Shown here piece after piece: positions 1-9,261 of a stretch of DNA of 64,000 nucleotides. The notes beneath the pieces were generated by a model, which saw only the letters and a program-made list of their open reading frames with translations, had not been told where the DNA came from and searched no databases. Origin of the DNA: Akebia trifoliata (Eukaryota > Streptophyta > Magnoliopsida > Ranunculales > Lardizabalaceae). Both the position numbers and the translations under genes were made by a program. The stretch spans positions 17,222,967 to 17,286,966 of the forward strand of contig CM030706.1 in assembly GCA_017979445.1 (NCBI GenBank), read 5' to 3'. Each line of letters opens with the position of its first letter. Within the stretch, counting starts at the first letter, position 1.

Positions 1-660
1 TTTAATGGATTGGTGCACAAAATTCAATAAAATCTCAGGGTTCATTTAAAATGTTATCAAGGAGGTGACACTGAAATTGGTTAAATTCACCTTCAAAGAG
101 GTTTAAGGGTTATCATTGTGTCTAAGCTCAATCGTCCATCGTCTTGCTAGGGTTGTAAATCCAGTTAGTTAGAGTAAACGTCAATATCAAATCAACAATC
201 AGAAATGACCTCAAAATTTCTCAACATCGTCCAGTTGTTCTTTGAAGATCATAGTGCTTCAATCCTACCGGTTATAAGCAATATCTCAATCCTCAGTCCT
301 AATCAAACTCGTGGGGGTACTTGTCTTGAGTTTTCATGAGTCATTTGGGTTAGCTCGAGTCCTTTTTTCCAACAAGGTCATGTCTTCCTTAGATTGAGTC
401 TACTCTTTCCTATTGAGTCAAGTTAGTTCATCGAGTCTATAGAGGTGTCTGTTGCCCCATCTGAAATTGATCAGATAAAGGAAATTTTTGAATACCTCGA
501 GCACATTAACGAATTAATTAATAATTTGATAGATTTCGTTTCTGAACAAGAAGATAAGAGTGGGGTTCAACCTTTAATCGAGAAAGGAAAGGTCTTTGAC
601 CTCGAAACAAAAAATAATTCCTAAAGAGATTCAAATAGAAACCATCTTATCCCTAAAAGA
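1..660. repeat. Left arm of a large inverted repeat (X leader)
   Basis: The reverse complement matches 4633-5274 with small indels and scattered substitutions (about 85-90% by eye). It covers the Tat leader and pol N-terminal remnant. The arms are separated by about 4 kb. Confidence 0.85.
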
Positions 661-712
661 ACACGAGGGGATAATGAATTTACTCAGAAATTTCAAAAGA
701 CTTGTTCGTGTG
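448..712 (+). pseudogene. X: remnant of pol just upstream of RT
   Basis: A frame open for about 53 codons and then broken by a stop resembles the acidic stretch that precedes RT in Tat polyproteins (compare W at 52500-52700). It contains the counterpart of the 'LGTEDDPW' segment, followed by the 'FKDVFAWSYED'-like segment in another frame. Everything from RT to mid-integrase that should follow is missing. Not functional. Confidence 0.7.
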
Positions 713-744
713 ATCATATGAGGGTATGTTAGGTACAAGCTTGG

Positions 745-1600
745 GTGTTGTTCAACACGGAATAGATACTCGTCTATATCGATGGAATCAAATAAGATGT
801 TATAAAATGTATCAGCACTATCCTTACTACATCTTGAGTTTCAAATCACGTATTATCAGTCGATATGGGGGTACCTTTTGAACTGATCTCTGATAATGGG
901 TCGTACTTCAAAGCATAAATCATTACTCTATATTTAAAGTTGAAGATCCGGAAGCACAAATCATCCCCCTACCGTCCTCAGATCAATGGAACGGTTGAAG
1001 CAGTTAGTAAGAGTCTCAAGACTATCATCAGGAAAATGTGTCAATCACATCGAGATTGGTCAGAAAAATTATCATTCACGCTATGGACATATCGAACTTC
1101 AATTCGATCTTCTACTGGAGCTACTCCCTACTCCTTAGTGTATGGCATGGAAGTAGTCTTGCTAGTTGAAATGAAAATCATATATCTCAAGGTCTTGATG
1201 GAAGAAACAGATTGGGTCTGTCAATGGAAAAGGAGTCACTCGCATGTTTGACAAGAAAGTCAAAGTTCATCACTTATAAGTCAAGGGTCTAAGCATCAGA
1301 CTACCCAAAAAAAATTTGAGTACTCTTCCTCGACCATAAGAGGAAGTCTGAACTTAATTGGAGAGATTAATCCATTAACAAGGAAACACTATTTTGGAAA
1401 ACCATCAGATTTCAAAGAGAATCGAGTACCTATCTTTGACCCTAGAGGGAAGTTCAAACTAAATTGGGGAGGTCTGTTCCTCATCAAGGAAATATTACCA
1501 GGAAAAGCTGTCAGGCTTCAAGATCATGATGGAATATAATTACCAGAACCAACCAACCTTGACCAAATCAATCGGTACTACATTTAAGGAGGTCATCTTT
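745..1600 (+). pseudogene. X: integrase remnant (catalytic core end and C-terminus)
   Basis: Pieces of a Ty3/gypsy integrase appear in shifting frames. A 'SDNGSYF' segment carries the second catalytic Asp near 890. An open frame at 940-1251 holds 'SPYRPQINGTVEA' with the catalytic Glu, then the usual 'LWTYRTS' and 'GATPYSLVYGMEVVLLVE' segments. Further on, 'RGKFKLNWGG'-like and 'NLDQINRYYI'-like pieces mark the C-terminal GPY/F-type end. The zinc-binding N-terminus and first Asp are missing. Several frameshifts make it non-functional. Confidence 0.85.
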
Positions 1601-2989
1601 GACCGAATCAATTCTCCTATTACCCAGTTCAATATATCATTTCTCAACCCCTTTGCAGCCTTTTCAAAAAGAAAAATTATGCCTTTTTCTTTCTCAGCCC
1701 GATCACCTAACCTAGGGGAGGGAAGATCCGAAGTACGTTTTGGTCTGATCCCAAAATTTTGGGGTACGTAGGTAACCTGAGAAATTACTTCAGGCCCGAC
1801 CACATCAAAATAAAAAAAAAATAATAATAATAGATTCCCTGACAAAGAAAAAATCTATAAAAAAAAATTCAAAAGAAAAAAATTGTCAAAGTGGAGAAGA
1901 AAATTAAAGGAAAAGGAAAATAATTTAAAAAAAATGCTATACAAGGGGCATTTGGGTTTTTGAGCCTCAAGATTCTTTTCTTTTTATACCCAATCCTAAG
2001 CTTACCCATGAAAGTCCTCCTAAGTATCATGCGAAAAGTCAAGGAAGATAGTAAAGCATGATCAGACAGCAACTCTAGAAGTTCAGACAGGAAAAAAAAA
2101 AGCCTGCTAGGTTGAAAACCCAAAAGGACAACTTAGGCAAAAATTAAGGTAAGCTCGCGAGGTTAAAAATCTGAAAGGATGACCTTGGCAACAATCAAAG
2201 CAAGAAAAAAGAAAAAATTGTAAGCTCGCTAGATCGAAAACCTAAAAAGGCGATCTAGGCAAAAGCTAGAGCATGATCGCTAGATTGAAAACCTGAATAG
2301 GCAATCTAGGCAAAACTTAGAGCTATCAAAAAATAAAAGAAAATCTCCGTTGAGTTGAGAAGCTGAAAAGGTAGCCCATGCCGAAATATCAGAAGTCCGA
2401 ATGATCAAGTTTCAATACCCAGTTTGAGTCAAATATAGACTCAGGGGATACAAGTATCTTATCTATGATTGATCTGAAGAGTTTCATGTCCCTAAGTAAA
2501 CCGACGGGGAGAAAGAACAAGTTCTATGATGAATTTCAGAAAGAAATATTTTGTTCCAATTTCCTTGAGCCTAACTCAAAATCTTCAATATAAAAAATCA
2601 AAATTAAAAATTAAACCTTTATTGCGCTTGCGGTAATCAAGGATTTCAAACTTTCATACAAGGGCACTTCCTTTTTTCTAAAGAGTACAGTTTCCCCCCT
2701 TACACTAGGGGCATGTATTTTCAAATTATATTCAATTATCCCCAGTGCAATGTTCATTGTCAAACTAGGGGCATTTTGATTATGAAACTTGGTCATTTTC
2801 AACCCCAAAGGATAAGGTTAACTTTGATTTAAAGGTTACCCTCTTGATCACAATTTTGAAAACTCCTCAGATTCAAAGAGAGTTAAAATGTTTACCGGAC
2901 CTTCAAAAAAATCCAGCTTTTTTAGCCTAAAAAAAAATTCATAAAAATAAAAAAAATCAAATGCAAGGTTAATCTCCTATTTGTTCCCA
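1601..2989 (+). other. X: 3' non-coding region before the tandem array
   Basis: No credible coding sequence. Low-complexity A-rich stretches occur at 1805-1960. The part at 1640-1800 has a close inverted match in Z (18030-18230). The segment at 2680-2790 repeats 'aggggcat'-type phrases, also seen in Z near 17150-17270. Small open frames here are chance. Confidence 0.7.
2095..2390 (+). repeat. X: degenerate repeats of about 55 bp in 3' region
   Basis: About five diverged copies of a unit built on 'gctagattgaaaacctgaa' followed by 'ggcaatctaggcaaa'. The same motif occurs inverted in Z at about 17560-17760. Copies differ at many positions, so this is an old array. Confidence 0.6.
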
Positions 2990-4268
2990 AAAAATTAGTT
3001 CATTACTCTTTCACCCTGGGCAGGTAGAGTAGGACTCCCAAAAAATTTAGTTTATTACTCTTTCACTCCGAGTAGGTAGAGTAGAACTTCATAAAAAAAA
3101 ATTAGTTCATTACTCTTTCATCCTGGGCAGGTAGAGTAGAACTTCCAAAAAAAAAATTAGTTCATTACTCTTTCACTCCGAGTAGGTAGAGTAGAACTTT
3201 CCAAAAAAATTAGTTCATTACTCTTTCACTCCGAGTAGGTAGAGTAGAACTTCCAAAAAAAAATTTAGTTCATTACTCTTTCACCCTGGGCAGGTAGAGT
3301 AGGACTCCCAAAAAAATTAGTTCATTACTCTTTCACTCCGAGTAGGTAAAGTAGAACTTGCAAAAAAAAAATTAGTTCATTATTCTTTCACCCTGGGCAG
3401 GTAGAGTAGGACTCCCAAAAAAATTAGTTCATTACTCTTTCACTCCGAGTAGGTAGAGTAGAACTTCCCAAAATAATTAATTCATTACTCTTTCACCCTA
3501 GGCAGGTAGAGTAGGACTCCCAAAACAATTGGTTCATTATTCTTTCACTCCGAGTAGGTAGAATAGAACTTCTCAAAATAATTAGTTCATTACTCTTTCA
3601 CCCTGGGCAGGTAGAGTAGGACTCTCAAAAAGCTTAGTTCATTACTCTTTCACTCCGAGTAGGTAGAGTAGAACTTTCCAAAAAAAAAAAATTAGTTCAT
3701 TACTCTTTCACCCTGGGCAGTAGAGTAGGACTCTTAAAAAATTAGTTCATTACTCTTTCACTCCGAGTAGGTAGAGTAGAACTTTCCAAAAAAATTAGTT
3801 CATTACTCTTTCACCCTGGGCAGGTAGAGTAGGACTTCGAAAAAGCTTAGTTCATTACTCTTTCACTCCGAGTAGGTAGAGTAGAACTTTCAAAAAAAAA
3901 TTACTTCATTACTTTTTCACCTTGGGCAGTAGAGTAGGACTCCTAAAAAATTAGTTCATTACTCTTTCACTCCGAGTAGGTAAAGTAGAACTTCCCAAAA
4001 AAATTAGTTCATTACTCTTTCACCCTGGGCAGGTAGAGTAGGACTTCTAAAAAGCTTAGTTCATTACTCTTTCACTCCGAGTAGGTAGAGTAGAACTTCC
4101 AAAATATATATATATATATAATTCATTACTCTTTCACTCCAGGTAGGTAGAGTAGAACTTTCAAAAAAAAATTTAGTACATTACTCTTTCACTCTGAGTA
4201 GGTAGAATAAGACTCTCAAAAAAATATAAATTCATTACTCTTTCACCTAGAGTAGGTAGAGTAGGACA
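2990..4268 (+). repeat. X: tandem array, about 24 units of 53 bp
   Basis: Each unit reads 'ttagttcattactctttca', then a variable part, then 'gtagagtaga/ggact' and an A-run. Two unit types alternate for most of the length: one with 'ctccgagtag' and 'gaactt', one with 'ccctgggcag' and 'ggactc'. The real period is therefore a dimer of about 107 bp. Each unit contains TACTCT and AGAGTA as a 6-bp inverted repeat. The right end (4090-4260) is less regular and holds an AT run. No spacers, so not a CRISPR. Confidence 0.95.
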
Positions 4269-4632
4269 TTTAACTTTCTCCCAACTTTTGCTCAGATTTG
4301 TCTCAAATATCATTCAAATTTTCTTGAGTTTTGTTTTACTCATATTTTACTCAATTTCACACAGTGCACACACTTGCACATTTGTTCTTTTAGTCAGGGA
4401 GAATTCTCTAAAATTCAAGGATCTGACACTGTCAGTGAGAGCTCACGCTCAAGGACCTGACAATCTTTTAATTCGGGGAGAGCTTTACCCTCAAGGATCC
4501 GAACACCCCGACAAATTGCTAAATCAGGCTGCAAAATGAACTGTCACTAGCTTTGGCATTCAGATATCGCACTATCTACCAAAATAGATTTGTTATCTTG
4601 TTTGCTTCAACCCTCTACCAAAGAGGGGCATC
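4269..4632 (+). other. X: 3' end with polypurine tract
   Basis: Non-coding tail matching Z (14877-15250, inverted). It ends in 'accaaagaggggca' (4617-4630), the polypurine tract that in Z and W lies 2 bp before the LTR start TGTAGACA. Here the next bases are 'tcggatagg', so the LTR is lost and the sequence joins Y in the opposite direction. Confidence 0.75.
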
Positions 4633-4830
4633 GGATAGGATGATTTCTATCTAAACTTCTCTTGGAATTATTTTTCAAGGTCAATGACCTTTGCTTTCCG
4701 GTTAAAGGTTGTTGAGCACAACCTTTATCTTATTGTTCAGGAAAGAAATCCTTGAAGTAGTTAATTCGTTTATGCACTCGAGGTATTTAAAAATTTCCTT
4801 TATTCAAATGAGGAGACAGACGTCATTCTA
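4633..4830 (-). pseudogene. Y: pol N-terminal remnant
   Basis: Minus-strand counterpart of X 448-660, with similar codons but an interrupted frame. The element ends abruptly here at the junction with X. Non-functional. Confidence 0.6.
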
Positions 4831-5274
4831 GACATGGCAAACGAACTCGACTCATAGAAATAAAAGGGATAGACTCAACCTAAAGAAGACATGACTTTGC
4901 TGAAAAAAGAACTCGAGCTAACCCAAATGACTCATGAAAACTCAAGACAAATACCTACACGAGCTTGATTAGGACTGAGGACTGAGATATTGCTTACAAC
5001 TGGTAAGATTGAAACACTATGATCTTTAGGGAACAACTGGATGATGTTAAGAAATTCTAAGGTCATTTCTGACTGTTTACTTGATATTGACGTTTGTTCT
5101 AACTGACCGGACTTACAACCCTAGCTAAACGATGGACGATTGAGCTTAGGTACAATGATAACTCTAGACACCCCATTGAAGGTGAATTTTAATCAATTTC
5201 AGTGTTACCCCCTTGATAACATTTTAAATAAACCCTGAGATTTTATTGAATTATGAGCACCAATCCATTAAACG
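4633..5274. repeat. Right arm of a large inverted repeat (Y leader)
   Basis: Inverted partner of 1-660. A third, directly oriented copy lies in Z at about 19130-19750. Confidence 0.85.
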
Positions 5275-7610
5275 ATTCATTCATGCAATTATTATTTAAA
5301 AAGGAAAATAATTTTATTGCAATCTGAAAAATTATTGACAAATAACGTTTTCAAAAAAAAACTTTCACAAATTTGATTATTTTTTGTTGTCATTTTCTTT
5401 TTAGGAAAACATATTTTAGTAATTTTTCTAGGTCTATGCAAAAATAATTTTTTTGTAAAAATCATTTTTTCTTTAGAAAAATAATATTTAGAAAATTTCC
5501 AAGGTCCATGAAAAAATAAATCGTTTGTAAGTTATTTTTCCTTCATTTTTTTTTTCGAAAAATACTTTTCTTGGAAAATATTTTCCTTTTGTAAATCATT
5601 TTTCTTTTTTGAAAATGGGTTGAAACTCGAATTTAAAAAAGAATTTAATTTTCATTTTAATTTAAATGGTCCGGCTCATCATGATTGTTGGATCGAGATG
5701 GACTGGGTCATTATGAATTATTGCAAAAAATGAATTCTTTATTGGGTCGGTGTACCCATTTTAATCAGGTAAAACAAAAAACTTTAATCCTTGAAGACAA
5801 CCATGCATTCTAATCTCATCATTCACATATATTTATCACTCACAATGTCCCGTTCAATAAACAACCTCGGAACACCCACGATAAGTTTGAGTCGTGACTT
5901 ACAAGGGAGGTTTCTAGACTCTAAGCTTACTATATACAATACATTTTTATCTGGCTACCCTTTCCCAAATACACCTATATACCTCTCAAGCGTACTCAAT
6001 CAGACGGTACGTGCTAACTTGGTTCGATATACCGTATAGGTGATAATCTAAAATTTCAACTCACTTCTCTGAAGCCAAAAACAGCCAGTTTAATCCCCAG
6101 ATCAGAGGTGGCGCGCGATGCTTGAGCAAAGGCACTCTTAAATCACCTCTTTTCTATAATAGACGTAGTCTATCCTCCTAGTACCGTAGTACATCGGAGC
6201 AGGATCTCTCTTAGGCACTGGTTTTGACCAAGAAGTGCAATTGGTGTACTTGGATTATCTTTTATATACCTATGGGTACGGGTCAAAAGTTGTAGCTTTC
6301 ATAAATGGTTTGGCATGCCATGAGGGGACCGACCACGTACTAGTACTACGTTGGCAAATGGGACATGTGACTATGTGGCTTACAATAGGTCAAAGGCTCA
6401 GGTCGTTCCAGCCTGGACGCATTGATATACCTTTCAGAGTCACCTGATCAGACAGTATTAATGCCTCAGTTTTATATACCCTAAGGTACGTGACTGGAGT
6501 TGTGATTTTCATGAATGACGTCGCATCTCGGAAGAGACCGGGCCACGCACTAGTACCATGTTGGCTATATGGGACGTGCAAGCGTGCAAAATAATAAACG
6601 TGCAAGTGGTGTGTGCAAAACAGGGTAGGGTGTGCTCGGGGCCTTTTTCAGATAAATGGGCCCATGGGCCACAAAAGATATCCACCAATGCATAATCAAA
6701 ATCAAGATAAGAAGATATTATCAAACCTGCTATCACTTATCATAATATGCCTCAAAACACTTATAAGGATCAACTATCAAAAATTCAACCACGTGATCGA
6801 ATCAAACAAGGCATCAAAAGGGGCCATCCGCCCAAGTTAGCACATGATATGTCAAAGCATGGGTTTTCTGAGTTCATTGAGTTGATTTGACATTTTTTTT
6901 TATCGGGCCAACCCATTTGTCGAAATTTTTATATAAAATTCCCTTATTTTATGAAGTTTGTCACCCAACAAACCTAGGATGAAAACGAAGCTTTCCCAAC
7001 TAGCACAATAGAATTTCAAATTTTACTAAGGGTCAACTCGCCAATGTGATCACCTCATCAATAATCCAATTCCAAAACTTTTTTAGATTTGATGGAAAAA
7101 GTTTGGATTGAAAATTTTGTTTTTTTTTCACTTAAATCCAAGATTTTGAAAATGGATGATTATGAAATTTCAAATTTAAAATCAAAGTTTAAAATGAAAA
7201 TTAATTTTAAAATTTTTTCTCGAAAATTTTATTTTAAAAATTCTCAAGAATTTGTCTGCCACAAACATGTGACATTGGATCATGCTATTAGATATCACGT
7301 GGCGAAATCAATGACCTTTAGCAATATTTGAAATCTTACTAACTAGTGAAGAAATTTTTTTTTATTAAAAAATGTGTTGCTGCCACTACAACACTCACAA
7401 CTCAAAATGTGTGTGACATCATCCTATTATGATTTTTTTTATTGTTGCCAACCCACAACACTCACAACAACATGTTTTTTTTTTTTATGTTTTTATATGC
7501 TGCCAGCACACATTAAAAGAATGCATTTCTTTTTCCCTTTTTTTTTCTCTTCATTTGAAACAACTCACTAGTTGTTGCTAGCACACGTGCATACGTTTGG
7601 CAGCATCATT
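4831..7610 (-). other. Y: leader region between gene capture and pol remnant
   Basis: Non-coding, alignable with Z 19270-21800. A block of about 200 bp is present twice (about 6235-6385 and 6455-6600), each with a 'gatatacc' and 'ggtacg' core and an 'accacgtactagta' or 'ccacgcactagta' phrase. T-rich and A-rich runs occur at 5340-5640. Open frames here are short and not conserved in Z. Confidence 0.65.
6159..6173 (-). other. Y: conserved leader hairpin (ATAGAC-GTA-GTCTAT)
   Basis: A perfect 6-bp stem with a 3-nt loop inside a conserved block of about 110 bp (6105-6240) that begins 'ggtggcgc'. The same stem occurs in Z, W and the Athila element T. Function unknown. Its place in the leader RNA would fit a packaging or dimerisation signal, which is inference. 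Confidence 0.6.
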
Positions 7611-7629
7611 GTGTCCTCTTAGACTTGGT

Positions 7630-8193
7630 CTATTGGAGATTGTGGGTCCAATATACCTCAATCATCCAATGCCTGGGCCTCCTCTCCACGGCAGAATTCA
7701 TTATACTCCAGACTGCCATGAAAGCAAATAGAAACATTCTTCTAAAAATCACTACAGTTGTAGGAACTTCTACGAAGCCAAGTAAGCTTTTCACCCAAGA
7801 TGGGGATTCCTCCACTCTCTTTTTTAACCTGCTTTTCAAGTTGAACTTTGTTTTCTTCCTTTCTTTGAAGCTGGTCATTAGTAATTTCTCAAAAGCAGCT
7901 TCTATAGATTCTTCACTTCTTTCATGTCCCGCATATTGTTGCAAGAGAAAATTGCGTGAACTCCAGATTTTTTCTTCTGAGGCATCACCGGTTATACCCA
8001 GGTGCTTATAAGGATCCCATATGTTCATCCGGGGAAATTTAGGAAGGTTTCCTAAATTACCTCCGAACGATGTATCCATTGCACATCTAAGAGTTCTAAT
8101 AACAGCACCATAGTTCCTGGATTTCTTCAAATTTAGTTGTCTCCTAAGGTAAGGTAAAGAGAAGTTAGAGTTTGAGAGCAAAAGGGCAACCAT
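7630..8193 (-). pseudogene. CPP1: Captured host gene fragment: CPP1/CDF1-like chloroplast J-like protein, N-terminal two thirds
   Basis: The minus strand has one open frame of about 187 codons from the ATG at 8193. The first 45 or so residues are rich in Ser, Leu, Asn and Arg, as in a plastid transit peptide. 'WDPYKHLGI' then opens the J-like domain, followed by '[20 protein letters not shown]', '[14 protein letters not shown]', '[19 protein letters not shown]' and the start of the first membrane span, '[15 protein letters not shown]'. Known family members continue with several more membrane spans. Here the frame shifts after 'NSA' and stops. CPP1 acts as a chaperone of protochlorophyllide oxidoreductase in plastids. 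The piece lies in the same direction as element Y, inside its leader, and is absent from Z. The long open frame suggests recent capture, an RNA copy, or both. Family assignment is strong; function of this copy is unlikely. Confidence 0.85.
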
Positions 8194-8800
8194 TGTTTCA
8201 GTTTCAGAAGCTCTACACAAAAAAACCCTAACTTTGTCTCTTTCTTTGACTCCACAGAGTTGAAATCAAGGTTCACAATTGCACAATCGGAGAAGAGAGA
8301 GTTGAATGGGAATTTGATTTGTAGAGGTTCGATTTGGATAGAGTGGAAGGTTGCGATTTGGTTTGATTGAAGAAGGTTATTCTGGCGGTTATCAAAGTGG
8401 GTGAGCATAGGTTCGATTTAGACATTAATGAAGGCTTGGTCGGGAAGATGAAGATGAAGATGGTTGGAGGGGTAGAGGAAAGAGAGAGAGAGAGAGATAG
8501 AACAGAAAGTGAGGCATTTTTTTTCTTTATTTGTTGTTTTTCATTTTTTCCTATTGGAGAAGAAGATAAAGATAGTAAGAAACGTTTTCTACTATCGGCA
8601 CACCACACGAAAAAAAATATTTTTTTGATTTTTTTTTCTTGGAATCTTTTCCTCATCACAAACAACATTAAAAAAAGCAATTTTTCTTGTTTCTTAGAAC
8701 ATCACCTAGAAATAATTTATCTTCATTACTCGCCACATATGCATAGTAACATGCTAAATATTTTCATCCAAATTTTTTTTTTTTTTTTTTAAATTCATAA
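8194..8800 (-). other. Probable 5' flank or 5' UTR of the captured CPP1 gene
   Basis: This lies immediately upstream of the CPP1 start on the minus strand. It has a pyrimidine-rich UTR-like character on that strand and a (GA)n/(CT)n run at about 8479-8500. It has no match in Z. The border back to Tat leader sequence is not sharp and lies between about 8700 and 8850. Both strands show open frames of 90-140 codons, which look like low-complexity chance. Confidence 0.45.
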
Positions 8801-9242
8801 CTCACATTCCAACCACCATCATTCCATCCTCAATTTAAGTCAATTTGAATCTTTCATTATTTAGGGTCATCCCAAAATGACCCTAGATTGAATCATAAAA
8901 AGTGATACTCCAAAATGACATACCCAAACTCAATCCAAATAATGCCAAGAAAAGATAATACAGTCCAAAAATATAAAATAAACCAAATAATGAGAACGGT
9001 TCAACAACCATTTTTTCACACTATTATCCTCTTGACATCCTGCATTATTTAGGGTCATTCCTAATTATCCTAGATTGAACCATGAAAATGTGCCAAAACA
9101 AAGTTTTCGGAATCCAAACAAATGATCCATAATTAAGCCAAAAAGAATGATAAAAAATAAAAATAATAAATAAATAAAATAAAAAAGGTCCTACTGGCAA
9201 TGCATCCCACACTTGGGGCTTTTCAAGTCTGATCCTCAATAA
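8801..9242 (-). other. Y: leader next to PBS, with a tandem duplication
   Basis: A segment beginning 'cattatttagggtcat' occurs twice (8857 and 9046), each followed by a related stretch of about 100 bp. Z has one copy (about 21948). Non-coding. Confidence 0.6.
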
Positions 9243-9260
9243 TCCCTAGTGGAGTAGCCA
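9243..9260 (-). other. Y: primer-binding site, tRNA-Arg type
   Basis: On the minus strand the 18 bases read TGGCTACTCCACTAGGGA. This differs at two positions from the W site, which matches the 3' end of plant tRNA-Arg. It starts 1 bp inside the LTR end. Confidence 0.8.
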
Positions 9261-9261
9261 C

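Larger units (their letters stand above)
1..4632 (+). mobile_element. Element X: non-autonomous Tat/Ogre-type Ty3/gypsy element, left part outside window
   Basis: The order seen is leader, pol N-terminal remnant, integrase remnant, long 3' non-coding region with a tandem array, then a polypurine tract at 4617-4630. The expected 3' LTR is missing: directly after the tract the sequence switches to the inverted start of element Y. Homology along the whole length to element Z on the other strand (14877 to about 19750) defines the family. RT and RNase H are absent, as in Z. The lineage is inferred from the Z and Y PBS (tRNA-Arg type) and from the large 3' region with tandem repeats, which is typical of Tat elements. 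Confidence 0.85.

Noticed and set aside
2990..4268. CRISPR-like regular repeats
   Set aside because: Units are contiguous without unique spacers, alternate in two types, and lie in a plant retroelement.
7625..8011. Plus-strand ORF of 128 codons
   Set aside because: Shadow of the CPP1-like frame on the other strand.
7630..8193. Functional CPP1 gene
   Set aside because: The C-terminal membrane spans are missing and the frame shifts after the first span; it lies within a retroelement leader.
8273..8792. ORFs of 135 and 141 codons on both strands
   Set aside because: Low-complexity GA/CT and T-rich sequence, mutually overlapping, no motif.
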